This document shows, piece by piece, positions 16,154 through 24,856 of a stretch of 51,808 nucleotides of DNA; positions within the stretch are counted from its first letter, which is position 1; every line of letters begins with the position of its first letter. The position numbers and the translations under genes were made by a program. The DNA lies in the NCBI RefSeq assembly GCF_016916835.1, contig NZ_JAFFIX010000035.1, forward strand, positions 1 to 51,808, written 5' to 3'. Source of the stretch: Actinacidiphila bryophytorum (GTDB taxonomy: Bacteria > Actinomycetota > Actinomycetes > Streptomycetales > Streptomycetaceae). A model generated the notes under the pieces. That model saw only the letters and a list, made by a program, of their open reading frames with translations. It had not been told where the DNA came from and searched no databases.

Positions 16154-18382
16154 ATGGCCCAGACGAATCACCCCAGCGTCCCGGCCCAGCCCCAGCAGGG
16201 GACGGGCGAGGGCACCACCGATGTGTTCGGCACTTTCCGGCCGCGGGTCGTTCCCGATCTGGAGCCGGAGCCGCCGGGTCTTGACGCGGCGAGCGAGGAG
16301 TTCGGCGAGGAGCTGCCGCAGGGCCGCTTCCTCGACCGGGAGCGCAGCTGGCTGGCCTTCAACGAGCGGGTCCTGGAACTGGCCGAGGACCCGGCGACCC
16401 CGCTACTCGAACGGGCTAACTTCCTGGCGATATTCGCCAGCAACCTGGACGAGTTCTTCATGGTCAGGGTCGCGGGCCTCAAGCGCCGCATGGCCACGGG
16501 CGTGGCGACCCGGTCCGCGTCGGGGCTGCAGCCCCGGGACGTACTGGACCTGATACTCACCCGGTCCAGGGAGCTGATGGCCAGGCATGCCGCCTGCTTC
16601 CAGAACGACGTCGCCCCGCAGCTGGCCGACGAGGGCATCCACGTCATCCGCTGGGGCGAGCTGACCGAGAAGGAGCAGGCGCGGCTGGCGACGCTCTTCC
16701 GGCAGCAGATCTTCCCGGTGCTGACCCCGCTGGCGGTGGACCCGGCGCACCCCTTCCCGTACATCTCCGGCCTGTCGCTGAACCTGGCGGTCGTGGTGCG
16801 CAACCCCGTCTCGGGGCACGAGCACTTCGCGCGGGTGAAGGTGCCGCCGATCCTGTCCCGCTTCCTTGAGGCGGGGCCGCAGCGCTACGTCCCGCTGGAG
16901 GACGTGATCGCCGCGCACCTCGAAGAGCTGTTCCCCGGCATGGACGTCCTGGACCACCACATGTTCCGGGTGACAAGGAACGAGGACCTGGAGGTCGAGG
17001 AGGACGACGCCGAGAACCTGCTCCAGGCCCTGGAGAAGGAGCTGATGCGGCGCCGCTTCGGGCCTCCGGTGCGCCTGGAGGTGGAGGAGTCGATCGCCCC
17101 CCGGGTGCTCGACCTGCTGGTCCACGAGCTGAAGATGAAGCACACCGAGGTCTACCCGCTGCCCGGGCCGCTCGACCTGACCGGGCTGTTCGCGATCGCG
17201 GGCCTGGACCGCCCCGAGCTGAAGTTCCAGCGCTTCATCGCCGGCACCCACCGCGACCTGGCCGAGGTGGAGTCCGCCTCGCCGCCGGACATCTTCGCGG
17301 CGATGCGGGAGCGGGACATCCTGCTGCACCACCCGTACGACTCGTTCTCGACGTCCGTGCAGGCCTTCCTGGACCAGGCGGCGGCCGACCCCGACGTGCT
17401 GGCCATCAAGCAGACCCTCTACCGCACCTCGGGCGACTCGCCGATCGTGGACGCGCTGATCGACGCGGCCGAAGCCGGCAAGCAGGTCCTGGTGCTGGTC
17501 GAGATCAAGGCGCGCTTCGACGAGCAGGCCAACATCAAGTGGGCCAGGAAGCTCGAAGAGGCCGGCTGCCACGTCGTCTACGGCCTGGTCGGCCTGAAAA
17601 CGCACTGCAAGCTGTCGCTGGTGGTCCGGCAGGAGGGCGACACCCTGCGCCGCTACAGCCACGTCGGCACCGGCAACTACCACCCCAAGACGGCCAGGCT
17701 CTACGAGGACCTGGGCCTGCTGACCGCCGACCCGCACGTCGGGGCGGACCTGTCGCACCTGTTCAACCGGCTGTCCGGCTACTCACGGCGGGCCACGTAC
17801 AACCGGCTGCTGGTGGCCCCGCGCAGCCTGCGCGACGGCCTGGTCTCCCGGATCATGGCGGAGATCGAGCACCACAAGGCCGGCAAGCCCGCCTTCGTCC
17901 GCATCAAGGTCAACTCGATCGTGGACGAGGCGCTGATCGACGCGCTCTACCGGGCCTCGCAGGCCGGCGTCCCCGTCGACATCTGGGTCCGCGGGATCTG
18001 CGCGGTCCGGCCGGGTGTGGCCGGGCTGTCGGAGAACATCAAGGTCCGCAGCGTCCTGGGGCGCTTCCTCGAACACTCCCGGGTGTTCGCGTTCGGCAAC
18101 GGCGGCGAGCCGGAAGTGTGGTTCGGCAGCGCCGACATGATGCACCGCAACCTCGACCGCCGCATCGAGGCGCTGGTCAGGGTCGCCGACCCGGCCCACC
18201 GCGCCACCCTCAACCGCCTGCTGGAGACCGGGATGTCGGACAGCACGTCCTCCTGGCACCTGGCGGCTGACGGCGACTGGACCCGGCACAGCACCGACGC
18301 CGAGGGGCGTCCGCTGCGCAATGTCCAGGAGATGCTCATCGACGCCCGGAGGCGCCGGCGTGGCCCATCAGCAGCTACCTGA
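16154..18382 (+). CDS. ppk: Polyphosphate kinase (PPK1)
   Basis: 742 aa. It reversibly transfers the ATP gamma-phosphate to polyphosphate. The N-terminal domain is recognised by RFLDRERSWLAFNERVLELA and FLAIFASNLDEFFMVRVAGL. The catalytic phospholipase-D-like domains follow, with IKQTLYRTSGDSPIVDAL, IKARFDEQANI, and the active-site YSHVGTGNYHPKTARLYED where His503 is the likely autophosphorylated residue. Start ATG 16154 follows GGAGGAGGG. About 85 residues precede the first family motif, a Pro-rich extension usual in Streptomyces. A CHAD-domain gene overlaps its 3' end, followed by a Nudix gene, so polyphosphate binding and hydrolysis are probably co-expressed. Confidence 0.96.
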   Translation: MAQTNHPSVPAQPQQGTGEGTTDVFGTFRPRVVPDLEPEPPGLDAASEEFGEELPQGRFLDRERSWLAFNERVLELAEDPATPLLERANFLAIFASNLDEFFMVRVAGLKRRMATGVATRSASGLQPRDVLDLILTRSRELMARHAACFQNDVAPQLADEGIHVIRWGELTEKEQARLATLFRQQIFPVLTPLAVDPAHPFPYISGLSLNLAVVVRNPVSGHEHFARVKVPPILSRFLEAGPQRYVPLEDVIAAHLEELFPGMDVLDHHMFRVTRNEDLEVEEDDAENLLQALEKELMRRRFGPPVRLEVEESIAPRVLDLLVHELKMKHTEVYPLPGPLDLTGLFAIAGLDRPELKFQRFIAGTHRDLAEVESASPPDIFAAMRERDILLHHPYDSFSTSVQAFLDQAAADPDVLAIKQTLYRTSGDSPIVDALIDAAEAGKQVLVLVEIKARFDEQANIKWARKLEEAGCHVVYGLVGLKTHCKLSLVVRQEGDTLRRYSHVGTGNYHPKTARLYEDLGLLTADPHVGADLSHLFNRLSGYSRRATYNRLLVAPRSLRDGLVSRIMAEIEHHKAGKPAFVRIKVNSIVDEALIDALYRASQAGVPVDIWVRGICAVRPGVAGLSENIKVRSVLGRFLEHSRVFAFGNGGEPEVWFGSADMMHRNLDRRIEALVRVADPAHRATLNRLLETGMSDSTSSWHLAADGDWTRHSTDAEGRPLRNVQEMLIDARRRRRGPSAAT

Positions 18383-19574
18383 CCGGCTGCCGTCGCAGCA
18401 CAGCCAGACTCCGCCGGACGGGGGCGGCCCAGCAGCCCATCCGCCCCCGGCCGCCGCAGCGACCAGGACAAGGACCAGGCCGCCGCAGCCGCCCGCGCCC
18501 GGCGGCAGCCCACCGGCAGACAACGGGGACACGGGGACCAGCACCATCATGAACGCCGAACCGTACGACGCCACGCCGCCGGGCGGCGGCACCGCGGGCG
18601 AGGTGCTGACCCGCTACCTGCACGAGCGCGCCGCCGCCTTCCTGCGCGGGCTGAGCCTGCGCGGCGAGAACGAGGCCGACGCCGACGCCCTGCTGCGCGG
18701 CAGCGCCCGCAGGATCGGCGGGGTGCTGCACATCTACGGCCCGCTCACCGACCCCGGCTGGGCGGAACCGCTGCGGGCCGAGCTGGGCTGGCTGTCCACG
18801 ACCCTGGGCCGCGAACCGCAGTACGCCGCCCGGCTGACCCGGCTGCTCGACGCGCTGCGCCGGCTGTCGATCACCGTGGACGACCAGGAGGCCGTCACCG
18901 TCGGCGGTGCGCCGCCGCCCGCACCCTCCGGCGGCCCGCTGGCGCTGGGCGCGGCCCGCGCGGGCGCGCTGCTCGAACGCCAGCTGACCCTGGCCAGGAC
19001 CCGCGCCCACTCGGCGTCGCTGCAGGCCATGGGCTCCTCCCGCTTCCACGCGCTGGCCGACGCCATCGCCGTCCTGGTCTCCGAGGTGCCCCTCGCGCCG
19101 GCTGCCGCCGCCCCGGCGACCGCCGTCATGCCGCCGCTGGCCGGGCAGGCGTACAAGCGCCTCGCCGACGCCGCCGCCGCGCTCCCGCTGCACCGGGCGG
19201 CGCACCCGTACAACGCCGACGCCGTCCAGGCCTCGCTCGGCGCCGACCTCACCGCCGACCTGCAGGACGCGCCCTGGCACCAGGTCCGCATCCTGCTGCG
19301 GCTCAGCCGCTACGCCGCCGAGGTGACCCGGCCCGAGGGCGACACCGCCGACCGGCAGCGGCTCACCGACGCGGCAGCGCTGCTGGAGCGGCACCGGGAG
19401 GCCGCCGAGTCCGCCGCCGCGGTCGCCGCGGCGGCCCGCACCCCGCGCATAGCGCCGGCGACCGCCTACGCCCTGGGCGTCCTGCACGCCGACCAGCGGC
19501 ACGAGGTCGAGGCGGCCCGCTTCGCCTTCTCCCGCCTGTGGCAGACCGCGGTCCCGGGGCCGCGCGGCCGGTGA
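18360..19574 (+). CDS. CHAD-domain protein
   Basis: 404 aa from the GTG at 18360, preceded by GGAGG and overlapping ppk by 23 bases; an internal ATG at 18549 is an alternative that would remove a Pro/Arg-rich tail. The domain from about residue 80 is alpha-helical with the regularly spaced basic and His residues expected of CHAD (YLHERAAAFLRG, RRIGGVLHIYGP, LLRLSRYAAEV, ADQRHEVEAARFAF). CHAD proteins bind polyphosphate and often sit beside ppk, as here. It is likely a polyphosphate-associated factor rather than an enzyme. Confidence 0.85.
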   Translation: MAHQQLPDRLPSQHSQTPPDGGGPAAHPPPAAAATRTRTRPPQPPAPGGSPPADNGDTGTSTIMNAEPYDATPPGGGTAGEVLTRYLHERAAAFLRGLSLRGENEADADALLRGSARRIGGVLHIYGPLTDPGWAEPLRAELGWLSTTLGREPQYAARLTRLLDALRRLSITVDDQEAVTVGGAPPPAPSGGPLALGAARAGALLERQLTLARTRAHSASLQAMGSSRFHALADAIAVLVSEVPLAPAAAAPATAVMPPLAGQAYKRLADAAAALPLHRAAHPYNADAVQASLGADLTADLQDAPWHQVRILLRLSRYAAEVTRPEGDTADRQRLTDAAALLERHREAAESAAAVAAAARTPRIAPATAYALGVLHADQRHEVEAARFAFSRLWQTAVPGPRGR

Positions 19575-19978
19575 ACGCCGACAGCGCCGCCGTCAGGGCG
19601 GCCGGCGTGGTGCTGTGGCGCACCGCACCGGCGGGCGTCGAGATCGCCCTGATCCACCGGCCCCGCTACGACGACTGGAGCCTGCCCAAGGGCAAGCTCA
19701 AGCGCGGCGAGGACTTCTCCGCCGCCGCGGTGCGCGAGACCCGCGAGGAGACCGGCCTGGCCTGCGACCTCGGCCCCGCGCTGCCCGCCACGCACTACCT
19801 GGTCGACGGGCGCCCGAAGGAGGTCCGCTACTGGGCCGCCCGAGCCCACGCGGGCGACTTCGTCGCCAACACGGAGGTGGACGCGATGGTCTGGCTGCCT
19901 CCCGCCGCCGCCCGCCACCGCCTCACCCACGACCGCGACCGCCCCCTCGTCGACGCCCTCCTGCTGGCACTGGCCTAG
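19571..19978 (+). CDS. Nudix hydrolase (MutT-like)
   Basis: 135 aa from the GTG at 19571, which overlaps the CHAD stop as GTGA. The Nudix box G-x5-E-x7-REUxEExGU is intact: it starts in PKGKLKRGEDF and ends in RETREETGL. It lacks the C-terminal histidine-phosphatase domain that larger actinobacterial MutT1 proteins carry. Operon position behind ppk and CHAD suggests it acts on a nucleotide or inorganic/diphosphorylated compound related to phosphate metabolism. The precise substrate (8-oxo-dGTP, Ap4A, diphosphoinositol) cannot be inferred. Confidence 0.9.
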   Translation: MNADSAAVRAAGVVLWRTAPAGVEIALIHRPRYDDWSLPKGKLKRGEDFSAAAVRETREETGLACDLGPALPATHYLVDGRPKEVRYWAARAHAGDFVANTEVDAMVWLPPAAARHRLTHDRDRPLVDALLLALA

Positions 19979-19980
19979 GT

Positions 19981-20271
19981 TGCCTCTTCGGCTGGGCCGA
20001 ACACTTAGGGGCGGGCGGGGTGCCTCTTCGGCTGGGCCGAGCCAATAGGGGCGCGGGGAACTGCGCGACCAGCCCCCACCGGCCGTCGTGCGGCGACGGA
20101 CCGCCACCACCCCCAGGCGGCGCTGGGGGTACCCCCAGGCGAAGCTCTGGGGGCGGAACTGCGCGCCAAGCCCCCACCGGGGCGCGGGCCGTCACCGACC
20201 CAAAGGGGCTCTTCCGTCCGGAGACGGACCACCCGCCGGTGGTGGGCTGAGCGCGCAGTTCCCCGCGCCCC
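19981..20271. repeat. Composite intergenic repeat (copy 3)
   Basis: TGCCTCTTCGGCTGGGCCGA occurs twice, near 19981 and 20021. It is followed by the core GGGGCGCGGGGAACTGCGCG (20048-20067), a second partial unit with AACTGCGCGCCAAGCCCCC near 20158-20178, and the inverted core at 20252-20271. It shares CAAGCCCCCACCGGGGCGCG and adjoining bases with copy 1. The stretch 20272-20430 continues as GC-rich repeat remnants with no ORF, before the pstS control region. Confidence 0.85.
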
Positions 20272-20441
20272 TGGGGTTGCCCCCTTACCGAAGGGGAGCC
20301 GCACAGCCCCCGCGGCCCGCGGAAGCGCACCCCCTGCGGAGGGGAGCCGCCCGAGCCACCGCGGCCGGCGGATGCGCACCCCCGGCACAGGGGGAACGCA
20401 CGCCCCACGCGGGTGGGGGGCACACCGGGCTGACGGGTGAG

Positions 20442-20463
20442 GTTCACCCGGCGTTCACCCTCT
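20442..20463 (+). promoter_or_regulatory. PHO box (PhoP operator) of pstS
   Basis: Two perfect direct-repeat units of 11 bases, GTTCACCCGGC and GTTCACCCTCT, match the Streptomyces PhoP-binding consensus GTTCACC. A weaker third unit, GCTTCACCTGA, lies at 20474-20484. A -10 box, TAATTT at 20491-20496, follows at the right distance for the PHO box to replace the -35. This indicates induction by PhoR-PhoP under phosphate limitation. Confidence 0.9.
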
Positions 20464-20577
20464 CCCGTCGGTCGCTTCACCTGATCTGCCTAATTTCGGC
20501 CTTACCGGTGAGCACCAGCCGCCGGAGGACGAATGCTTCGCCGTCGACCGGCGGGCTCTCGGAAGGAACACACGAAG

Positions 20578-21738
20578 GTGAAGCTTCAGCGTAAGAGCGG
20601 GCTGCGGGCCCTGACCGTCGGCGCGGTCGCGATTACCGGTGCGCTCGTCCTGTCGGCCTGCGGTTCGGACGACAACAGCGACAGCAGCAGCACACCGAGC
20701 AACTCGGCCAGCGGTTCGAGCAGCGCGGCGAGCGGAACCAACGCGGGCGGCATCTCCTGCGCGACCGGCAAGCTCCTGTCCTCGGGTTCGACCGCGCAGC
20801 AGAACGCGATCGAGACCTGGGTCAAGGACTACCAGCAGGCGTGCAGCGGCGCGACGATCAACTACAAGCCGTCGTCCTCCGGTGAGGGCATCATCGACTT
20901 CAACAACGGCACGGACGCCTTCGCCGGCTCCGACTCGCCGCTGAAGCCCGAAGAGGTCGCCAAGTCCAAGAGCGTCTGCACCGGTGGCCAGGGCGTCAAC
21001 ATCCCGATGGTCGGCGGCCCGATCGCGGTCGGCTACAACCTGCCCGGCGTGAACAACCTGGTGCTGAACGCCTCGACGCTGGCCAAGATCTTCAACGGCA
21101 AGATCACCACCTGGAACGACAAGGCGATCACCGCCCTGAACCCGGGTGTCACCCTGCCGAGCACGAAGATCCAGTCGGTCCACCGCCAGGACGACTCGGG
21201 CACCACGGACAACCTGACCAAGTACTTCCACGGCGCCGCCCCGGCCGACTGGCCGTACGAGCACGCCAAGGCGTGGGCCGCCAAGGGCGGCCAGGCCGCT
21301 GCGAAGTCCTCCGGTGTCGCCGCGCTGGTGAAGCAGACCGAGGGCTCGATCGGCTACTTCGAGCTGTCCTACGCGACCGCCAGCAGCATCCCGACCGTCA
21401 AGATCAACACCGGTGCCGCCGCCCCGGTCGAGGCCACCACCGACAACGCCTCCTCGGGCATCGCCCAGGCGAAGGTCGTCGGCACCGGCTCCGACCTGGC
21501 CCTGGACCTGGGTGCCGCGTACACCACCAAGGCGGACAACGCCTACCCGATCGTCCTGGTGACGTACGAGATCGCCTGCGACAAGGGCAACAAGGCCGAC
21601 ACCCTCGCGCTGACCAAGTCCTTCCTGACCTACATCGCCAGCGACGCCGGCCAGGGCAAGCTCGCGGCCGCCGGCTACGCGCCGCTGCCGACCGAGATCG
21701 CCACGAAGGTCCGCTCCACCATCTCCGCCCTCTCCTGA
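20578..21738 (+). CDS. pstS: Phosphate-binding lipoprotein PstS
   Basis: 386 aa from the GTG at 20578, chosen for the GGAAGGAA site just upstream; this gives a compact signal peptide with lipobox LSAC and lipidated Cys28. A Ser/Asn-rich linker follows. The phosphate-binding fold is shown by LLSSGSTAQQNAIETW, ATINYKPSSSGEGIIDFNNG and HRQDDSGTTDNLTKY. It captures orthophosphate outside the membrane for PstCAB. It is first in the pst operon, directly controlled by the PHO box, and separated from pstC by a strong stem-loop that probably lowers downstream expression. Confidence 0.97.
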   Translation: MKLQRKSGLRALTVGAVAITGALVLSACGSDDNSDSSSTPSNSASGSSSAASGTNAGGISCATGKLLSSGSTAQQNAIETWVKDYQQACSGATINYKPSSSGEGIIDFNNGTDAFAGSDSPLKPEEVAKSKSVCTGGQGVNIPMVGGPIAVGYNLPGVNNLVLNASTLAKIFNGKITTWNDKAITALNPGVTLPSTKIQSVHRQDDSGTTDNLTKYFHGAAPADWPYEHAKAWAAKGGQAAAKSSGVAALVKQTEGSIGYFELSYATASSIPTVKINTGAAAPVEATTDNASSGIAQAKVVGTGSDLALDLGAAYTTKADNAYPIVLVTYEIACDKGNKADTLALTKSFLTYIASDAGQGKLAAAGYAPLPTEIATKVRSTISALS

Positions 21739-21744
21739 TCGAAG

Positions 21745-21785
21745 CGCGGCGGGTCCCGCGGCCGACGGCTGCGGGACCCGCCGCG
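21745..21785 (+). terminator. Stem-loop between pstS and pstC (partial terminator)
   Basis: A perfect 15-base inverted repeat, CGCGGCGGGTCCCGC at 21745-21759 and its complement at 21771-21785, with an 11-base loop, begins six bases after the pstS stop. No T-tract follows, so it would act as an attenuator or mRNA-stabilising hairpin rather than a full terminator. Confidence 0.75.
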
Positions 21786-21844
21786 TATCCGGTGCACCGC
21801 CGCCGGGGGAGCGCGCTCCCCCACCCAGACCGGAGAAAACACCT

Positions 21845-22831
21845 ATGACAACCACTGCTCCACCCCCCACGAAGCCCGAGCCGCACCGGGCCGCCAAGAC
21901 GGTGTCCCGCCCCGGCGACCGGATCTTCGCCGGGCTCGCCCGCGGATCCGGCATCCTGCTGCTCGTGGTGATGGCCGCCATCGCGCTGTTCCTCACGGTC
22001 CGCGCGGTCAGCGCGATCTCCAAGGACCACGGCAACTTCCTGACCACCTTCGAGTGGACGCCCAGCCTGAACCCGCCGGTCTTCGGCATCGCGGTCCTGG
22101 CGTACGGCACCGTGGTCAGCTCGATCATCGCGATGGCCATCGCCGTGCCGATCGCGATCGGCATCGCGCTGTTCATCACCCACTACGCACCGCGCCGCCT
22201 GGGCGGTCCGATCGCCTACGTGATCGACCTGCTCGCCGCGGTGCCCAGCATCGTCTACGGCCTGTGGGGCGCCCTCTTCCTGGTGCCGCACCTGCGGGGC
22301 GTCAACCTCTGGCTGAACGACTACTTCGGCTGGACATACATCTTCCACAAGGAAGACCCGAACTCGGCGGCCCGCTCGCTGTTCACCGTGGGCATCCTGC
22401 TGGCGATCATGATCCTGCCGATCATCACCAACGTCAGCCGCGAAGTGATCAACCAGGTGCCGAAGATGCACGAGGAGGCGGCGCTCGCGCTCGGCGCGAC
22501 CCGCTGGGAGGTCATCCGCCTGTCGGTGCTGCCCTTCGCCCGCTCCGGCATCATCAGCGCCTCCATGCTGGGCCTGGGCCGCGCGCTCGGCGAGACCATG
22601 GCGGTCGCCACCGTGCTGTCCGCCTCGCCGCAGCTGTCCGGGCACATCCTGGACCCGCTGGGCGGCACCTTCTCGCAGAACATCGTCGCCAAGTTCGGTG
22701 AGGCCGACGAGTTCGGCCGGGACGCGCTGATCGCCTCCGGCCTGGTGCTCTTCCTCATCACCCTGCTGGTCAACGGCGCCGCACGGATCATCATCCAGCG
22801 CCGGAAGGAATACTCGGGGGCCAACGCATGA
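21845..22831 (+). CDS. pstC: Phosphate ABC transporter permease PstC
   Basis: 328 aa with six membrane helices. The conserved permease loop EAALALGATRWEVIRLSVLP (EAA motif) and the PstC-type AVPSIVYGLWG are present. It forms the membrane channel with PstA and is driven by PstB. Overlaps pstA by four bases. A GGAGAAAAC site lies upstream of the ATG. Length and topology are normal for the family. Confidence 0.96.
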   Translation: MTTTAPPPTKPEPHRAAKTVSRPGDRIFAGLARGSGILLLVVMAAIALFLTVRAVSAISKDHGNFLTTFEWTPSLNPPVFGIAVLAYGTVVSSIIAMAIAVPIAIGIALFITHYAPRRLGGPIAYVIDLLAAVPSIVYGLWGALFLVPHLRGVNLWLNDYFGWTYIFHKEDPNSAARSLFTVGILLAIMILPIITNVSREVINQVPKMHEEAALALGATRWEVIRLSVLPFARSGIISASMLGLGRALGETMAVATVLSASPQLSGHILDPLGGTFSQNIVAKFGEADEFGRDALIASGLVLFLITLLVNGAARIIIQRRKEYSGANA

Positions 22832-23907
22832 GCGACACCGTCATGGACGCCAGGCCGGCGTCCGGCACCCCCGCCTCGCCGCGGCTCGCCTCCCGCCACC
22901 TGCCGCGCTGGAGCCCGCTCGCGATCGCCGCGGGCGCCATAGCGGTCGCCGCGGGCATCGGCGCGGGCGCGGGCCTGAGCAGCCACATCCAGTGGGGCCT
23001 GATCGCCCTGGTGCTCTTCGTGGCCGGCTCCTACGCGATCACCGCCCGGGTCGAGGGCCGCAGGCAGGCCAAGGACCGGGTGGCCACCAGCCTGGTCTGG
23101 TCGAGCTTCGTCCTGGCCGTCATCCCGCTGTACTCCCTGGTCGAGACGACGATCAGCAAGGGCGCCGACGTCATCGACGGCACGTTCCTGACCCACTCGA
23201 TGAACAACGTGCTGACCATCCAGCCCGGCGGCGGCGTCTACCACGCCATCATCGGCACCCTGGAGCAGGTCGGCATCGCCACCGTCATCGCCGCCCCGCT
23301 GGGCATGCTCACGGCGATCTACCTGGTCGAGTACGGCAAGGGCCGGCTCGCCAAGTGGGTGACCTTCTTCGTGGACGTCATGACCGGCATCCCGTCGATC
23401 GTGGCCGGTCTGTTCATCCTGTCGATCTGGTTCGTGGCCCTCGGCAAGGCCCCGGCGTCCGGCTTCGCCGGCTCGCTGGCGCTGGCCCTGCTGATGATGC
23501 CGGTCGTGGTGCGCTCCACCGAGGAGATGCTCAAGCTCGTCCCGAACGAACTGCGCGAGGCCTCGCTGGCACTGGGCGTCCCGAAGTGGCGCACCACCGT
23601 CAAGGTGGTCCTGCCGACCGCCGTCGGCGGCATCACCACCGGTGTGATGCTGGCGATCGCACGTATCGCGGGTGAGAGCGCCCCGATCGCCCTGCTGGTC
23701 TTCGGCAGCGCGGCGATCAACACCGACCCCTTCCACGACCCGCAGTCGTCCCTTCCGTACTACATCTACGAGCAGTACAACAACGGCAACCAGCCCAGCT
23801 ACGACCGCGCATGGGGGGCCGCCCTGGTCCTCATCGCGTTCGTGATGGTCCTGAACCTCATCGCCAGGTTCATCGCCCGCTGGAAGGCGCCCAAGGCCGG
23901 TCGCTGA
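22828..23907 (+). CDS. pstA: Phosphate ABC transporter permease PstA
   Basis: 359 aa, second channel subunit of the phosphate importer. Its EAA loop reads LREASLALGVPKWRTTVKVV and it has MTGIPSIVAGLFI, the PstA counterpart of the PstC motif. It is about 60 residues longer than the enterobacterial protein because of an N-terminal extension with two extra hydrophobic segments (about 30-75), which is common in Streptomyces. The start overlaps the pstC stop as ATGA. Confidence 0.96.
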   Translation: MSDTVMDARPASGTPASPRLASRHLPRWSPLAIAAGAIAVAAGIGAGAGLSSHIQWGLIALVLFVAGSYAITARVEGRRQAKDRVATSLVWSSFVLAVIPLYSLVETTISKGADVIDGTFLTHSMNNVLTIQPGGGVYHAIIGTLEQVGIATVIAAPLGMLTAIYLVEYGKGRLAKWVTFFVDVMTGIPSIVAGLFILSIWFVALGKAPASGFAGSLALALLMMPVVVRSTEEMLKLVPNELREASLALGVPKWRTTVKVVLPTAVGGITTGVMLAIARIAGESAPIALLVFGSAAINTDPFHDPQSSLPYYIYEQYNNGNQPSYDRAWGAALVLIAFVMVLNLIARFIARWKAPKAGR

Positions 23908-23958
23908 CGCGGCCCACCCCCAAGTCAGCAGACCGCCCGCAGAAAAGAAGTGATCCCC

Positions 23959-24735
23959 ATGGCAAAACGCATCGACATCAGCGGCCTGTCCGCGTATTAC
24001 AGCGCCTTCAAGGCGATCGACGACATCTCGATGACCATCGAGCCCGGCTCCGTGACGGCCTTCATCGGCCCGTCCGGCTGCGGCAAGTCCACCTTCCTGC
24101 GCACCCTGAACCGGATGCACGAGGTCACCCCCGGCGGCCGCGTCGAGGGCAAGGTGATGCTCGACGACGAGAACCTGTACGGGTCGGGCGTCGACCCGGT
24201 GACCGTGCGCCGCACCGTCGGCATGGTCTTCCAGCGCCCCAACCCCTTCCCCACCATGTCGATCTACGACAACGTGGCGGCCGGCCTCAAGCTCAACGGC
24301 ATCCGCAAGAAGAGCGAGCTGGACGGCATCGTCGAGCGCTCCCTGAAGGGCGCCAACCTCTGGAACGAGGTCAAGGACCGGCTGAACAAGCCCGGCTCCG
24401 GCCTGTCCGGCGGCCAGCAGCAGCGGCTGTGCATCGCCCGCGCCATCGCGGTCGAGCCGCAGGTGCTGCTGATGGACGAGCCGTGCTCGGCGCTCGACCC
24501 GATCTCGACCCTCGCCATCGAGGACCTGATCGGCGAGCTGAAGACCCGGTTCACCATCGTCATCGTGACCCACAACATGCAGCAGGCGGCCCGCGTCTCG
24601 GACCGTACCGCCTTCTTCAACCTGTCGGCCGTCGGCCAGCCCGGCAAGCTCATCGAGATCGACGACACCGAGCGGATCTTCTCCAACCCGTCCGTGCAGG
24701 CCACCGAGGACTACATCTCCGGCCGCTTCGGATAA
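23959..24735 (+). CDS. pstB: Phosphate ABC transporter ATPase PstB
   Basis: 258 aa from the ATG at 23959 (a GTG at 23950 is possible but less well placed relative to AAAAGAAG). Walker A is GPSGCGKST, the signature LSGGQQQR, Walker B VLLMDEPCSALDP and the switch His in VTHNMQQA. It powers phosphate import through PstCA. It is last in the pst operon and is followed by a bidirectional terminator against the convergent pit gene. Confidence 0.97.
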   Translation: MAKRIDISGLSAYYSAFKAIDDISMTIEPGSVTAFIGPSGCGKSTFLRTLNRMHEVTPGGRVEGKVMLDDENLYGSGVDPVTVRRTVGMVFQRPNPFPTMSIYDNVAAGLKLNGIRKKSELDGIVERSLKGANLWNEVKDRLNKPGSGLSGGQQQRLCIARAIAVEPQVLLMDEPCSALDPISTLAIEDLIGELKTRFTIVIVTHNMQQAARVSDRTAFFNLSAVGQPGKLIEIDDTERIFSNPSVQATEDYISGRFG

Positions 24736-24780
24736 CCAGGACCGCCGTGCGGTGCTGCATGGCGGTGCCACCGCAAGGCG

Positions 24781-24816
24781 CAGGCCCCGCTCCCCTTTCC
24801 AGGGGGGCGGGGCCTG
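24781..24816. terminator. Bidirectional terminator between pstB and pit
   Basis: CAGGCCCCGCTCCCC (24781-24795), a six-base loop, and a complementary arm to 24816 with one mismatch form a GC-rich hairpin between two convergent genes. Only short T runs are present, as usual for Streptomyces terminators. Confidence 0.75.
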
Positions 24817-24856
24817 ATCCGTTCCGGGGCCCGGCCCTCTGCGGGGCCGCGGCCTG

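Noticed and set aside
9608..20430. Repeated units suggesting a CRISPR array
   Set aside because: Copies are few, kilobases apart, arranged as inverted pairs and have no uniform spacers or cas genes.
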